A stretch of DNA of 64,000 nucleotides, from NCBI GenBank assembly GCA_021613375.1, contig CM038708.1, forward strand, positions 34,481,059 through 34,545,058. Reading direction: 5' to 3'. The notes beneath the pieces are model-generated. The model saw only the letters and a program-made list of their open reading frames with translations, was not told the origin of the DNA and ran no database searches. The stretch is from Megaleporinus macrocephalus (lineage: Eukaryota > Chordata > Actinopteri > Characiformes > Anostomidae). Shown here one piece after another: positions 1-13,900 of the stretch. Made by a program: the position numbers and the translations under genes. Numbering within the stretch: the stretch's first letter is position 1; the number at the start of each line of letters is the position of its first letter.

Positions 1-137
1 ACACATTTTAAATAATGCAAAATACGGTTCATGATCGTTATCAACCAAATTACAGAAAATATCCAGATATCACTTTTTGTTAATATTGCACACCCCTACG
101 GACAGCACACTGACTAGTTTCTCTGTTTATTTAACAG

Positions 138-228
138 GTCGTCTTTGAAGCAGTAGTTGGAGACGATCAGGTTAAAGACATTGCTATTGATGACCTTTCT
201 GTTCTGAATGGGCAGTGTCCTCCTAACG
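138..228 (+). CDS. malrd1: malrd1 exon: last strand of a MAM domain (w1)
   Basis: The exon follows a TTTAACAG acceptor and ends at a GTAGGT donor. It begins VVFEAV, passes through AIDDLSV and ends in GQCP, the typical last strands of a MAM domain. It starts in phase 0 and ends in phase 1, as do the equivalent last exons of later MAM domains. The rest of this domain is left of the window. Confidence 0.85.
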
Positions 229-525
229 GTAGGTGCTCATATATCATAAAATGCAAAGATAAACTACATATACATGATCCAAAGACATGTTACTGTATGA
301 CTACAAAGAGTTAAAGAGTTAATAAACACTGTTTCAAAAGTCTGGCTTCTTTTGATTTGTACATTGCTTTTACTTTTTAAATACCTGCAAACGCTTTAAA
401 AAACAAATAAAATACAACAATACAAATGCCTGTATATCTTTTCCAACATGTCATCACAGCATCTTTGGTAAAAAGAGACTTAATATTTGAGAAAAAAATA
501 TATAAAAATATATTTTCAAACTATT

Positions 526-599
<74 letters not shown>

Positions 600-3500
600 C
601 ACAATGAATAGACAAAAGGCTAATAAACTAAAATTCAGTAAAAAAAGGCTTTTGAGGCTTTTGAGAGAAATGATATGTTACTTTTCCACAATTTAGCAAA
701 AATCCCTTATTAGTCTTTAATGACTTGAATTTAGTGCTGAAAATATGAGCAATTTTTAAATGATTTAATAATTTTGAATGATAAAATATATAGATTATTT
801 CAGTAATTAAGACCACAGGTATGTTGAAACGTTTCCATTGCTCTACTTTACTGTAAAGATGAGCATAAACATTGCTAGCTGCCTCCAAACCTCTTTGCCA
901 GGCAGTGTACAAATATTCTAATGCATAGCTCAGTGTCCTTCCTACTTTAGTTTTATTTAAGTGTTTCTGTTCTTCAGGGTTGTGTGACTTTGAGATGGAT
1001 CAGTGCGGCTGGGTAAACAGTGCCCTCAGTGCCCAGAGCGTGGACTGGAGCTGGACCTCCGGAGCTAGTGCCTCTAGGTTAGCGCCTAAGGTGGACCACA
1101 CCACTAATTCGGCCCTAGGTAAAGCTATCTCCGTGGATTCATCTATAACCATCAGTTACTGAATGCTCATATGTACACTAAAGAATCTCAACCCACTATT
1201 CCAAATTGCATACAGTCATAAGCAAAATGAAAACACCCCAGAAACAAAGTAAAAATAAATAAAGAAATCCTCTTTAAACATTTGAGTGCATAATGTCTAT
1301 ATATCTGCTGAGACAAACTGATTTTTTTGGGGGAGGGGGGGGTGCTCTTTATTAAAAGAAAATCCTTCTGAACATAGGGAGATGAGTGATAGAAACTTGA
1401 AGAATTTGGCACAACGTATGCCTTTATAATCATCTCTGTGCAAGGGTGTAGATTTGCTCTTGACATTGGTGGGGACCTATGAATCTACCCCAAGCCCCCT
1501 ACCCCCCCAAACCCCAATATACTACATCCAAGTGCTTTTAAACTTTTCTGAATAACAATTCATAATTTAATTAATGAATTATATAAGGTTTAATTAATGT
1601 TTAGACTTTAGACAGTTTAATTTCCAAACCATGTTATTCATAGTTACGGACTATGTTAGCCTGCTGTATGCTGTACGTTATTATGATGGACTCATTTCAT
1701 TGACTTTATGTGATTGAACGTTTTTTTCTTTTTTTTGCCGTCCTCACTCGCTTTTGACATCCATGTGTCATCCACATTGCACCTGAGTCTTGCACAGTGA
1801 GTTTGGGCACTGCTAACAACCAAACGTAGCTACAGAGTCTCACGTGACAGCAATGAAATGCATAGCCAATCACACTGGCCATATGTGTTTGAGAAGTTGA
1901 TTTAACCTATTCTGCACCTCTAGGTTAAAGCGACATTGACAGATCAGGGTTTTTTGGAGGGAATCAAATTATTGACTGGATTAGTGGGGGTTCGTCACTT
2001 CCATCCATGCTAATTCTACGGCCTTGTCTCTGTGTTTGCTTGTGCACATGTGCAATAAGTGTGTATGCATACAGGGCAAAAGTAACAAACAAACGGTTGA
2101 TTTATTATTTTTTAAATAGTGTGCATAACTAAAGACATAGTTTGAATGCAAACTGTGTATTTGTATTTCTGTGTATGAAGGCTGTTAAAGTTACTGTAGA
2201 ACAGCAAAGTGCTCTGCTTGAAGCTGGTCCTGATATCACTAACATTAGAGTTTGTGCAGACACAAGCTCTTCAGTCACTTCTACACTAAATCACTTCAGA
2301 GAGAATTCTCCTCGGCCTGGTTAGCAGTGTTAAAATGCCACTGGCTGCTGTTGCCAATGCCCTACTACCTGTATAAACCCACCACTTTCCTTAAAACAAG
2401 CGCCACCTAAAATGCCACACTAAAATGTCTTTTTTGGTAAACTTGCTTTCCCTTTTTTAGAGAAATAAACACAGGGATGTCTGTTTGTTTCTCAATATCC
2501 AAGTAATTCTGATTACAAATTAAGGCTCATACATGCATAAATCCTCACTTATCATCTCAGGTAGCCAATTTCAATTGCATAGTGCAAAGTTTGTTTTTCT
2601 TTTTCTCAGTAAGGGCTTCTTAACAGCTACACATACTTTTAGGTTCATACTTTTGAGTCTTCCCACAGTGGAAGGATGGACAGAAACCTGTGGATATGTC
2701 CAGATCTAAAGCAAGAATGTAGTTTGATTTGCTCTCAAAGATGAAAGCATTAAGTATTGTTTATTTGGGGACAAGTCATAAATTTGTCATAAACTTGTCA
2801 TGAACTTGTACATTTGTTTTTTCACCATGATTCATTTTTCATTGGCTTTCCTCTTCTTTATGCAAGGGGACAGTCTAGTCTGTAATCTCTTCAGAACTCT
2901 AATCTCTTCAGTTCTCTTTCTGTAGGGCACTACATGGCCTTTGACACAGATTACGGCCCAAAAGAGCAGATTGCACACCTTCAGAGTGATCTGATGCACC
3001 CAGTGGACCACGCCTGCCTCGAATTCTGGTGCTACATGGACATGTGGGGCACTGTGGGTGAGCAAACCTACAAGTGATGAAAGAATCTTTGGCATTTACA
3101 GTAATGCTCTAACTCCAGATCAGAAACACAAGGTGTTCAAAATCCATGTTTAATACTTCGTGTTCTTTGTTTTTGCAGATAAGGTGTCATTAACTGTGTA
3201 TGTGAATGAGTCTGGCACGCTCCACTTTCTGTGGAACCAGACCGGTGCGCAGGGCAATGTGTGGTACAAAGTTCCTCTGGATTATAGGGCATCTACAAAC
3301 TACCAGGTGCACTAAAGTCACAAAAAAGTCACCTCTTGTGCCCACAGTACGGATATGTATGCTGGTTTCTGACAAACTGCTTTGGTTATCTATCTACAGC
3401 TTGTGTTTGTGGCCAAGCGGCCACCCTTTCATGATGGGGTCGTCGCCTTGGATGATATCCACATCAGGAAGAACACAGACTGCTCTGGCCTGGTTCCCAC

Positions 3501-4853
3501 TACACCGATCCCCACCACAGAACCCACCACACCCTCTCCATCCGCCCTGGACTGCAGCTTTGAAGAAGGTGAGGAACATAGCCAGTTAGCATATCTGTCT
3601 AAAATACAATCAAACATTCACATAAAAAGCTATAAAACGGATCTGCGTCTGAAATGTTAGTACAATGTGGAAACCAGCAGCGAAAAGAGCACCATAATCA
3701 AGATTTAAATACTCTGTTATTTCAGTGAATGATGCTTCTGCACCAGCTGTAAATGCATGATATGGTCTGGTTTTCTAATATGGCCTTCAGCCTTTTTTTT
3801 TGTACAATGAATCACTAAACATTAAGCGCTGATACCTGCAACAATCTTTAAATGCACTTACCTACTCAGTGTTTAGTTGTATTAGCTACAACTAATTATC
3901 ATGTTAGCTATCATAAAACATAGATATTACCAGAAATCTATATGGTCGGGGTGAGTGGGAGTATGCATCAGAGGTATGTAAGCACTTTGTAGCAAACTAC
4001 AAAATATAAAAAACAGTAAAAGTATCCAAATATATAATAAAGAAGTTGGCATGCTAAAATAACCAAGCATGCTGGACAACTTCAAGATTAAAGTTTGAAA
4101 AAAGGAAAAAGGTTTAGTCAATTACAATATATTAGTTATCATTTAATAACTTCTTGTGTCCAAAATGCTTGAAATCTTACATAAAAATACATATAAACAT
4201 ACATACAAATACATGTAAATGTCTAGTATGTCTAGTTTTAGTTTGTATTCTATATAAAATAAATAATAATGTGACAAGTACTTCCAAATCCTGCCAGAAA
4301 CACAGATTTCTGTTTGTAGGGCTGTGTGACTGGGTCCAGGAAGCTGAGCATGGATTTACTTGGGCCCGTCAAAGGGGTTTGCAGGTGGACACAACCTTCG
4401 AAGGACCGTTGTATGACCACACCATTAGAAACAGCCACGGTAATCTGGAAACAAATCTACTTCATAATCTCAAACTGTCTGAGTTACTTTGTGTCACATC
4501 CTACTCTGTTTTCCCGCTCTCTTCCATCTATCTACCTCCTATTGTTTACGTCCCCTGTCCCTGTCACGTTTTTGCCATGTGTGTCCATGTACCCCTGTGC
4601 TTCTGCCCTTGTCCCTCCTTCTCACCTGTTCTCTCGCTATCCCATGCATTTATTCCTTACGGTTGTGTGTGTGTTGCTCGTTTTCTGGTTTGGTGTTTCT
4701 GTTGCTGTTTCTTTGTAACTGGCACCTCCTCCTCCATGGTCTATGTCTCGTCTCCCTGGTCTGTGTTCCCTGGTTGGTAATAAAAGAATATTGCATGTGT
4801 ATCAGCCACCCTCATCTTGTCACTGATCGTTACACTTTGATAAATAGTAACTG

Positions 4854-4925
<72 letters not shown>

Positions 4926-7900
4926 TGTGTGTGTGTGTGTGTGTGTGACTTTTAGGATTCTATCTACTTCTGAACATGTCAGGAGATAAAGAGGGTGAGA
5001 CAGCTGTCATTTCGGCCCCTGTAACTATACATGCTGCCAGTGTCTGTGTTGAATTCTGGTATTACATGTTAGGAACATCGGTGCCAAACTTGGACCTCCT
5101 AGTTGAAACGGTACATCCTTACAACTTTTTAGCATCTCTTTGAATTATATTTAAGATAAGACACTTTATCCCTAAACAAAATAAACATCTCTCTATGGAA
5201 TTTCATGTGAACATCTGCATTGTTTAATGACTGCTTTCAGTAAAAACATCATGTTTGGTTCCTGTGTCTCAGAAAACAGCGGAAACTGTTGTGTGGACTA
5301 GAACAGGCACTGAAGCTGCAGAGTGGATGAAGACTCAGGTCACAATCAGCATGGATGACATACAGAGAGTAAGACCAACATTGTGACCATGACTCAGTGT
5401 ACACCAGTTCATATTTCTATACTGACATACAGACAGATATGAACCTTTACCTACTGCAGGTGAAAATCTCTGGGAGCAGAAATGGCAAAAGCAGTGGCTT
5501 CATAGCCATCGATGATGTAAGAGTGAGTCCAGGTGCCTGTGTAGATCACAGTGAGTTTTCTTTTCTCAGTATTCTACATGTTCAGTCTGGAGGCTCTAGA
5601 GCACAGCTGTCAGTATCTCCAGACGGATTGAGAAAAACATGCTTTCACTGCAAGTCAGGCATTTTGTTCTGTTCAATGGTTTTATGACAATGGGGTTTTT
5701 CTACTACACTGCATGGGCATGGGATTAGAATTATTATCATATTTAACATATTAAACAACAAAATCTCATCTTCTGCTTCCAAACACAAATATATTTTTGA
5801 CTGAAAGTTTAGAATCTGTGTTTTCTACAGAAATTACCCCCTATTATCTAATAGTGTTTAAAAGACCTACATTCATCAGCAGAATATCCACTGGGTCTGC
5901 AAGAAAGAGTTAAACCCTCTCAGGAATCCTCAGGTATAAAGAAGAGCATTAATATAGTTCAATGTGTCTTTATGTGCAGATCCATGTGGTTTTGAAGATG
6001 CCTTACTATGTGGGTTTGAGCAGGATGTTCGTGACAGCACTCACTGGCTCCATGTGGATGGCAGTACTGGCCATATTGATCACACTTACAGAACTCAGCT
6101 AGGTGAGTGCGTCATCTGTGGGTAATGTGAACCCTGAACATAACGCAGACCAGACTCTTTAACTTTTGATTCAGCAGTATTTTAAGGTTACAATATATAG
6201 CACAATACAAGTGTTTGGTTCATAATGCAGAGCGAGAATATACCTTTGTATTACTAATCACTGGAGATTAGTAGCTGTGCGCTGTACATTAATGCTGCAA
6301 ATCTTCAATTCTACCATATAAAGTTTAATTTGCTTTGCTTTGTGAGGGGTTCATATTTATACTGGAAGGAACCATTAGAAAAATGTGGGTAAATTTGATT
6401 GCATGGCTCACTCATTATTACACCTCCTTCAATGTCACAACTACGGTTCTTTCCAGCACTTCTGATCTTCCTCCAATTTCCAGAGTGAACATCGCACCCA
6501 AATCTTCACAACACACCAATCGCACATCACTTCTTTGTTCTGCTTCCCAAGAGTGTTGAAGACACACACACACACACACACACACTATATAAACATCACA
6601 TACACTTTCTCTCATTGCGCAACCAAACCAAGTTTGTAATCCTGAGCGGTCTTTCCTTGACTTCCTGTTTGATCTCTGGTTCTGACTTTGTTTATCCCTA
6701 CTGGTTCTGTTTGCTTGTATTTTTTTGACTTTCCTGGCTCTGACTACTCTTCTGTTCCCTCGACTTCTCTCTCGCCTATTCCTCATGTCTAGTTTGCCCG
6801 GCTTACTGATCTTCTGGTTTCAACCTCTGCTTGTATCCTTGGCTATGATCTTGCATTGCCCCCTTGTTGTGTTTGTTCGTCTGGTGCTGTTTTGTTGGAT
6901 TGCTAATTCTGTTAATAAATCCAATCTGACTTTTAGTTCTGTGTGTGTCGTGCCAAGTTCTTAGTTTTTGAAAATCAGCAGCTTGACCTGTTGAAGCAAG
7001 GCAGGTTGGGTCCATGGATCCATGCTATTTATTGCAAATTTGGACAAATTCTGGCCAGACCTCAGGCTTCACCATACCTGATTATGTTTTTTTTTTTTTT
7101 TTCAAGCTTCAACTGTCCAATTGGTTCCTATTCCAATAGCAATGGAACTGCTTCAAGGTTTAACATTGCAGAGATTATTTTCTCATAAGTCAGGTTTCTG
7201 CAGTCGTTCTGTAAGCACAAATACTCCTCTGAACTCTCTCAGCAGCAAAGCGTTCTCACCTACTGAACTGCCTCTCAATTTCTGCATCATTTTGTGTAAA
7301 CTGTGTTGACTGCATGAATACCTAAGTCAGTAGTTTCTGAAAAAGTCAAACCAGCCTATCTGGCATCAACACTGTCAGTTACTTACATTACATTTTGATC
7401 TCATTCAGATCTAAATAAACATTAGCTGAAGCTCTTGAGTAATGGCTGCATGATTGTATGCATTGTACTGCTGCCACATGACTGATTGGGTAATTCCATG
7501 ACTTACAAGCATACATGTGTTCCTAATGATGCGTGTTTGTTAAAATGTATGAGAACGTTAGAAATTAGATTTTACAGCATGTTGTTTATGGTGTGAAAGG
7601 TCATTCGATGGCTGTTGTTGGAAAGGAACTTCTGAAGCCTGAGACCACACATCTGCTAACGCCAGAGTACAGCAAAACTACTGAGTCCTGTCTGCAGTTC
7701 TGGTAAGCTAAGAACAGACCAATACTTCTCGCTCAGTCATACAAGTACCACAGCATGTACACCTTTTCAAAACCCTGTTAGGACTCAGCTCTACAAACCT
7801 TTTCAGAAATAAATCAAACAATGAACACTATGAATGTTGTACTGTTTGTGTAGGTATTGGCTTAGTTCCAGCCCTAGTGACTCCCTCACTGTGCATGTTT

Positions 7901-10900
7901 ATCTGAATGGTGAGCTGGGTCCTGCTCTGTGGTCACTCTTTGGAGCGCCCTCTACAGGCTGGGAGGTAGCCGAGGTCACTGTGTCCTCTCCATCCAAATT
8001 TAGGGTGAGTCCTTCCACTGTCACCTCCAACTCATCAAGAACATAGTTTTATCATCCCAGTCTACTCTGCAGCAGTTTATCCCTGCATATCCTTGTAAGT
8101 AAGTGTTTTGGCCCAGACTGTTTTTAAACATGTACTTAATGGTAAAACATTACAGACATTGTAATTCAGTCTCAGTCAATATCTGAAAGCTTAATTTCTC
8201 CAGTTACAGTCTCAGAAAAAGCATGTAAACCCTTTGGAAATGATCTGAATTTATACTTGAGCTTGTCTTAAATGACACTGTGGTCTTCATGCAAGTTATA
8301 CTAAAAATATATACACAATGCAGTAACACTAATTACACTGTTACTAATAAAGAATGCAATATTTTTGTCTATATTGAATACATGATTTACACATTCACAG
8401 TGTAGGGTGGAAGAAGTATGTGAACCCATAAAGACTTTAAAGACTTCAACAAAAGTTAATGGGTCAGAAGTTAGCAAACCTAGGGTCCAAACGATGAAAT
8501 GAAATTGCCAGTGTGGGTCAGAGTTACTTTCAAAAAGCTACTTATGTTTTGCATTTTCTCCTCACAAAAACCATCCACTAATGTGAACCATGCCTCACAA
8601 AAAATGAGATCTCAGAGCACCTGCTATCAAGAATTGCTGAATAACATAAAACTGGAAAGAGTTACGTAGTAATCTGGGAGAGTTTAGATATTAATAAGTC
8701 TGTATTAGACAACTTGTCTTGAAATGAAGATTTAGTGCTGTATCGAATCTCCCTTGAAGGAGATGCTCCATCAAGAGTACTATAGGACCATGCAGAATAC
8801 TCAGTGAAGTAAAAAAGAACCATAGAGTAACAGTTAAAGGCTTTAAGCCATCATTAAAACTGGTTAACAAATCTGTTCCTGAGTATATGAACATAATCAC
8901 GTGAAACATTCAATAATGAATGAATCGTCAAGTTTGACCCATGTTGTGTATTAGAAGGGGTTTGCTTAGCTTGTGCATCAAAGAGTTAAAGAGAGGGTTA
9001 AAGCGTTAAAGGGTTAAAATTTGTGGACTAATGAAACAAAGGTCTAATTGTTTGTCAAGAACACACCACACTATAGCTTTTGCTGCTTGTAAGCCTGAAT
9101 CAAAAAAATAAATTCCCAAATTTATTTAAACTTAATAAAAGCTAGGTTACAGACAGGCATAACAAAGTCTGCCTTTTGGAGTGGCCCAGCTTGAGCGCAG
9201 ACCTTAACCCTGTAGAGAAACTGGGGAATAACTTCAAGACTGTCATTAAGACCAGGTCACATTTTATGACCAGTTAATGCAAACTCAGTTAATGCAACTC
9301 TGAAGTGTTCACATACTATGTTCACTGTTGTTGTATGAATGATGTATTATTGTTCAGTTAATTCAATGGTTATTGATTGTTCTCTTGATTAGTTTTGATT
9401 AATCTGCAGAGTGAGCTGTGAATTACTTATTTAGACGCTAGTGACAGTTGTCTATGCTGCTCCCCAGCACAAAATCTGCCCAGTTTAAAACTTTGCTTTA
9501 TCATTTACGCATAGTTGGCATTCAGGGCAGAGCTGAGCCCTGTCGAAGAGTCCTTTATTCTCCTGGATGATGTTTCGGTTAGAGGTGGTGCCTGCTCTCC
9601 CACAGGAAGTTGTGATTTTGAGTCAGGGTTGTGTACGTGGATGAACGCTGCCAATGGAGACTTAGATGGCCATGACTGGGTCCAATCAGATGGACACTCT
9701 CACAGCATTCCACTTGATCACACTACACACACGGCCTATGGTGAGGACAGTTACCTTACTGTTATTCAAAGTAAAATGTGAGAGTCTACATTAGATGTTT
9801 TTGAAATATGGTTCCAAAGAAGTGTTTATTTGGCCTGTTCCTTATGTAGGCAGGTTTCTGCTCAGCCCGTCTCAGGCAGGTGGTCCAGAACCCGGCAGCA
9901 GAGCGGTGCTCATCTCTGAGCGGATCTTACAGAACTCTAACTCCTGCTTCTCTTTCTGGTACCACATGAACGACAGGTCTGGTCACATCATTTCTTGCTG
10001 CCAGTTATAACCGCTTCACTTTAACGACTTACAGACCTGAGTGACTGACCGTTATTGTCCCTGCAGTCATTCGGGGACCTTGCGGGCATTTCTGGATGCA
10101 GAGGAGGGCAGAGAGCTGATGTTGGAAACAAGTGCTGCTGGACACGGCTGGAGGAACTTCTCTACCACAGTGTCTAAGACCAGTCCTTTTCAGGTTCAGC
10201 AGAACTCTTCATATCACAAACCATATAACCAATCTGTGAAAGCATCCAGATAGAAGAGTATTGATCAAGAGTATTTATAAAGACATGTCCTGTCTTTGCT
10301 GCAGTAACAGACTTTACTAGATGTAAAAAAAATTGTGAGGATTTGATAGCATTCAGCCACAAGAGCATCAATGATCTCAGATCCTGACTTTGAATAATAA
10401 ATGGTGGATGGAGCTCAATCATTCCAGAGAATTCTTAGTGCTCTGTTCGTCTCCAGCCAATGCCTGGTCTTGTGCATGGGGATCAGACTCATGTGTAGCT
10501 ACCTCCAGAGCATTCCAATTTGTTCCCAAAATCCCAAAAATGTTTTTCAGTGGTGATTACTAATGTACACATCTGTGAGAGCAGTAGGAGACATTGGATC
10601 GTTTTGGACATGCAGCGTATGTATGTTGAAGTCTACAAAATGTATCCTTATTCTTCTAGATTCTTCTAGAGGCAGAGTCCGGAAATAGTGGATTCATTGC
10701 TGTGGATGACATAACAGTTACCAAAGGGTGGTGTGAAGGCAAGCCACATTTCTCAAATTTCTCTAAATTTCTTCTCCTAATCTGAAGAGATCAAAGAGGG
10801 CACTTCGTCATACATACTAAATGTTGCTGTCCGGAAAAAAACAGCAATAACAAATGATAACTCTACAAGAGACAGCAAACACATTACTTTTAATGCTATG

Positions 10901-13900
10901 AGATTTTTGTACCATTTCTATTTGTCCATTTATCATGAACTCTTTTTACAGAAGGTAAAGGGAGGATGCTCTGCTCAATTGGAGATCATAGATCTTTTTT
11001 TTGACAGCAATGAAATCATGTCAGTGAAAGCTCTGTCTCCTGCTACTGTTAAACACGGTCACTGACTATTCTAGATGTGAGTGTGGCGAGTGGGGTGTTC
11101 ACTGGATGCCAGTTCGAGATGGACAGCTGTTCATGGAAGGATGTGAGTGTGGGCCAGTTTGCCTGGCAGCGAGATTCCAATGGAACAGCTACTGCCAACA
11201 CTGGCCCCTCAGTAGACCATACGACTGGAACAGAGCTAGGTAACATAAACAAAGCATGTAAATGTCTTTAACATTGAAATAACACACCAAGCTAACAGTC
11301 AGACACCACCAAGCTGTTGGTGAGTGTCTGTAGCCAGCTATCACTAGGCTCCCTTTTCACCTGGTTTGTTTGATAATGTCTAAACCAAAGTTTATTTGTC
11401 ACATACACAGTCATAGAGAGTACAACTACCAGTGAAATGCTTTGACAACTACCCACATGAAATAATAATACAATATAAAGATATGAAATATTAAGATATA
11501 TAGAGTTTTTGGGACATTGTACCTTTTACATTTGTTTTGGTTGGATATTCACACTAAAAATGCACTGAATTATACACTAGTGTTTGTTTTATTGGTCAGA
11601 ATTATGTACAAATTCAAGTGTTCAGTTACCCTCTACCTCCATACACTAACTACACATTTACTATTAAACTTTAAAATTAAAATTTACTATTACTATTATT
11701 TTAGTGCCACTTTTACAGTAACGCAGTAGCTTTAGCTCCTAAACCCTGTAATTAATGTAGCATATTCTTTATTGTGTATTTTGCAGTTTTGACAGACTAC
11801 CATTTTAGAGAGTTGGTATCTTTAACACAGAGGCATTCTCCTATAATGCAATGCTGTTCAGCTGGGAGGATGTGGACTAGCATGTTCTTTATACAGCTCA
11901 TGTGAAGCAACATGAAATTTTTTTAAAGTGCTGCTACCAGCTCAGTGCATGAAGTAGAACATGAACTGCCAGTTCTGTTCTGTCATAGACACTCGCATTG
12001 GCTAGCATCACACTAGCAAGTATCAGGTGGAGAGGGAGGACCATCCTCTAGAATTACCAGAAATGAGCTTCCACAAACAAAACCTGCGTAGCAGAATCGT
12101 TAATCTTCTATTACTCACATTGTTGTTGGTTTTTATATAATTGATTCATGACTTTAGCCACTCTACGTCTTTTTGCATCACTGTTGCAAGAATGTTATGT
12201 TTAATAAGTTAAAGATTTACCCCAAGATGGAAACTCTTCTTAGAAGTTCTCTTCTCACACAATGACTGGAAAAAGATTTCAGCTTCTTAAAAGTTTTTAA
12301 TGTTCACAAAGGTCTAAAGAACCAAGCATATAAAAATACATGTTGTCAATAATCATAGACACGTTATGTTTTCTGTTATGTAAATCATAGTTTGCTAAGA
12401 AGTATACCCTTGGTTACCAAAAAAAATCTTACAGGGCTATTAAATATGTTCTTAATTAATAATACAACATTATATTCACAAATACAATTTTCTAAATTAA
12501 ATTCTAGAAATATCTGTGTTTAAAAATGAATGGTTGGGTTACAGTGCCTTAAATGAAAAACAAAAAGAGCAATCGCAACATAAATTAGTAATATTAGATG
12601 TATAGATGTATAGTAATATACATCTGCTTATTATTATTATTATTGTTGTTGTTGTTGTTGTTGTTATTATTCATAATTGCACAATTACTAATTGTACTGT
12701 TACATATTGTTATTGTTATGAATAATAATCGCAGCTAGAGGGCTTAAAGAGGCTACTGTGTCAACTCCAAGATATTAATACATTGTTCAATGTTTTGATT
12801 ATTTTGTCAACTTCCTGTACACCGTAGTGCATGTAAGGTGCTGCCAGGGGTCTCAGTCTGCTTCTGTATTATGTTATTAGGCTGGTACATGGCAGTAGAG
12901 GCCAGTCAAGGAGATCAGAACAGCTATGCTGCACTGCAGAGTCCAGCCATGAAGCAGGCCAGCACTGAGTGTGTGCTTGAGTTCTACTACCACATGTACG
13001 GAGAGGGTAAGACAAGTGCCTCTGGATACATGAAAGAAAAGCAGGAAGCTGTCTTAGCTCTGAAAAGCTGTTGCTTATTGAACAGCCTGTATATGGAAAG
13101 GTTATGAGTTTTGGTTAGTACTTCAGCAGTGGAGCAGGTTGTGAGTCAGTGTTTGTGTGCTGTGCTCTTTGCAGGCATTGGGGAGCTGAAGGTGTTTCTC
13201 CAGGAAGACTCAAGAAGAACTCTTTTGTGGTGGAAGTCTGGTGACCACGGAGACGAGTGGCATCAGGCAGGGGTGTCAGTGGGTCGCACTCATCAGGTTT
13301 TTACTGTCCTCTTTGAGGCCACCAGAACCTTCAGTGAGCTTGGTGACATCGCCATAGATGACATCGCCTTCCTGAACTGTTCACTCCTAGGTACAAAAGA
13401 GAGTCCTAACCTAACCCTAAACCAAGAAATACAAGAAATTAATTCTGTGCAAATACAGTGGATATGTAAACCGCTAAAGACCACACAACATACCAAATCT
13501 CTGAATGTGGTTTATTTGAGGCTGTAATATAATATCATATGTAAAGCCAAGCAAAAAACAGGATTTTACCTGCTGAGAAAAGACGTCTTTGAACTACTCC
13601 ACATCGTGAATTGTGACACTGCAAATATGTGCGCCTGCCAGAACAAATACAAACAGAAGGGTTAAGAGGTTTAGCTGGACTGAAAAGAAAACAATCTTTT
13701 AAAGCAGGAGTCCTGCTGCTTGGCAGCTCTTACAAACAGAGGTGTATAGAAACATCTGCAGCCTTTCAAAATGGAAAGTGCTCCAGCAGCTCTATAGGGC
13801 AGAGACGCTTGAGCCCTTGTGTGATGGATCAGATGGAAAAATAATAATTACTGATGAAATATGTATGTTTATTTTGTGTGGAAGTTGTATGTTGTATGTG

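Noticed and set aside
426..696. Open frames with long Tyr-Ile runs
   Set aside because: They are translations of the TA microsatellite and have no coding features.
4154..4989. Open frames of 130-208 codons around malrd1 exon 4320-4439
   Set aside because: They come from intron read-through, a C/T-rich block and the TG microsatellite; only the 120-nt exon is coding.
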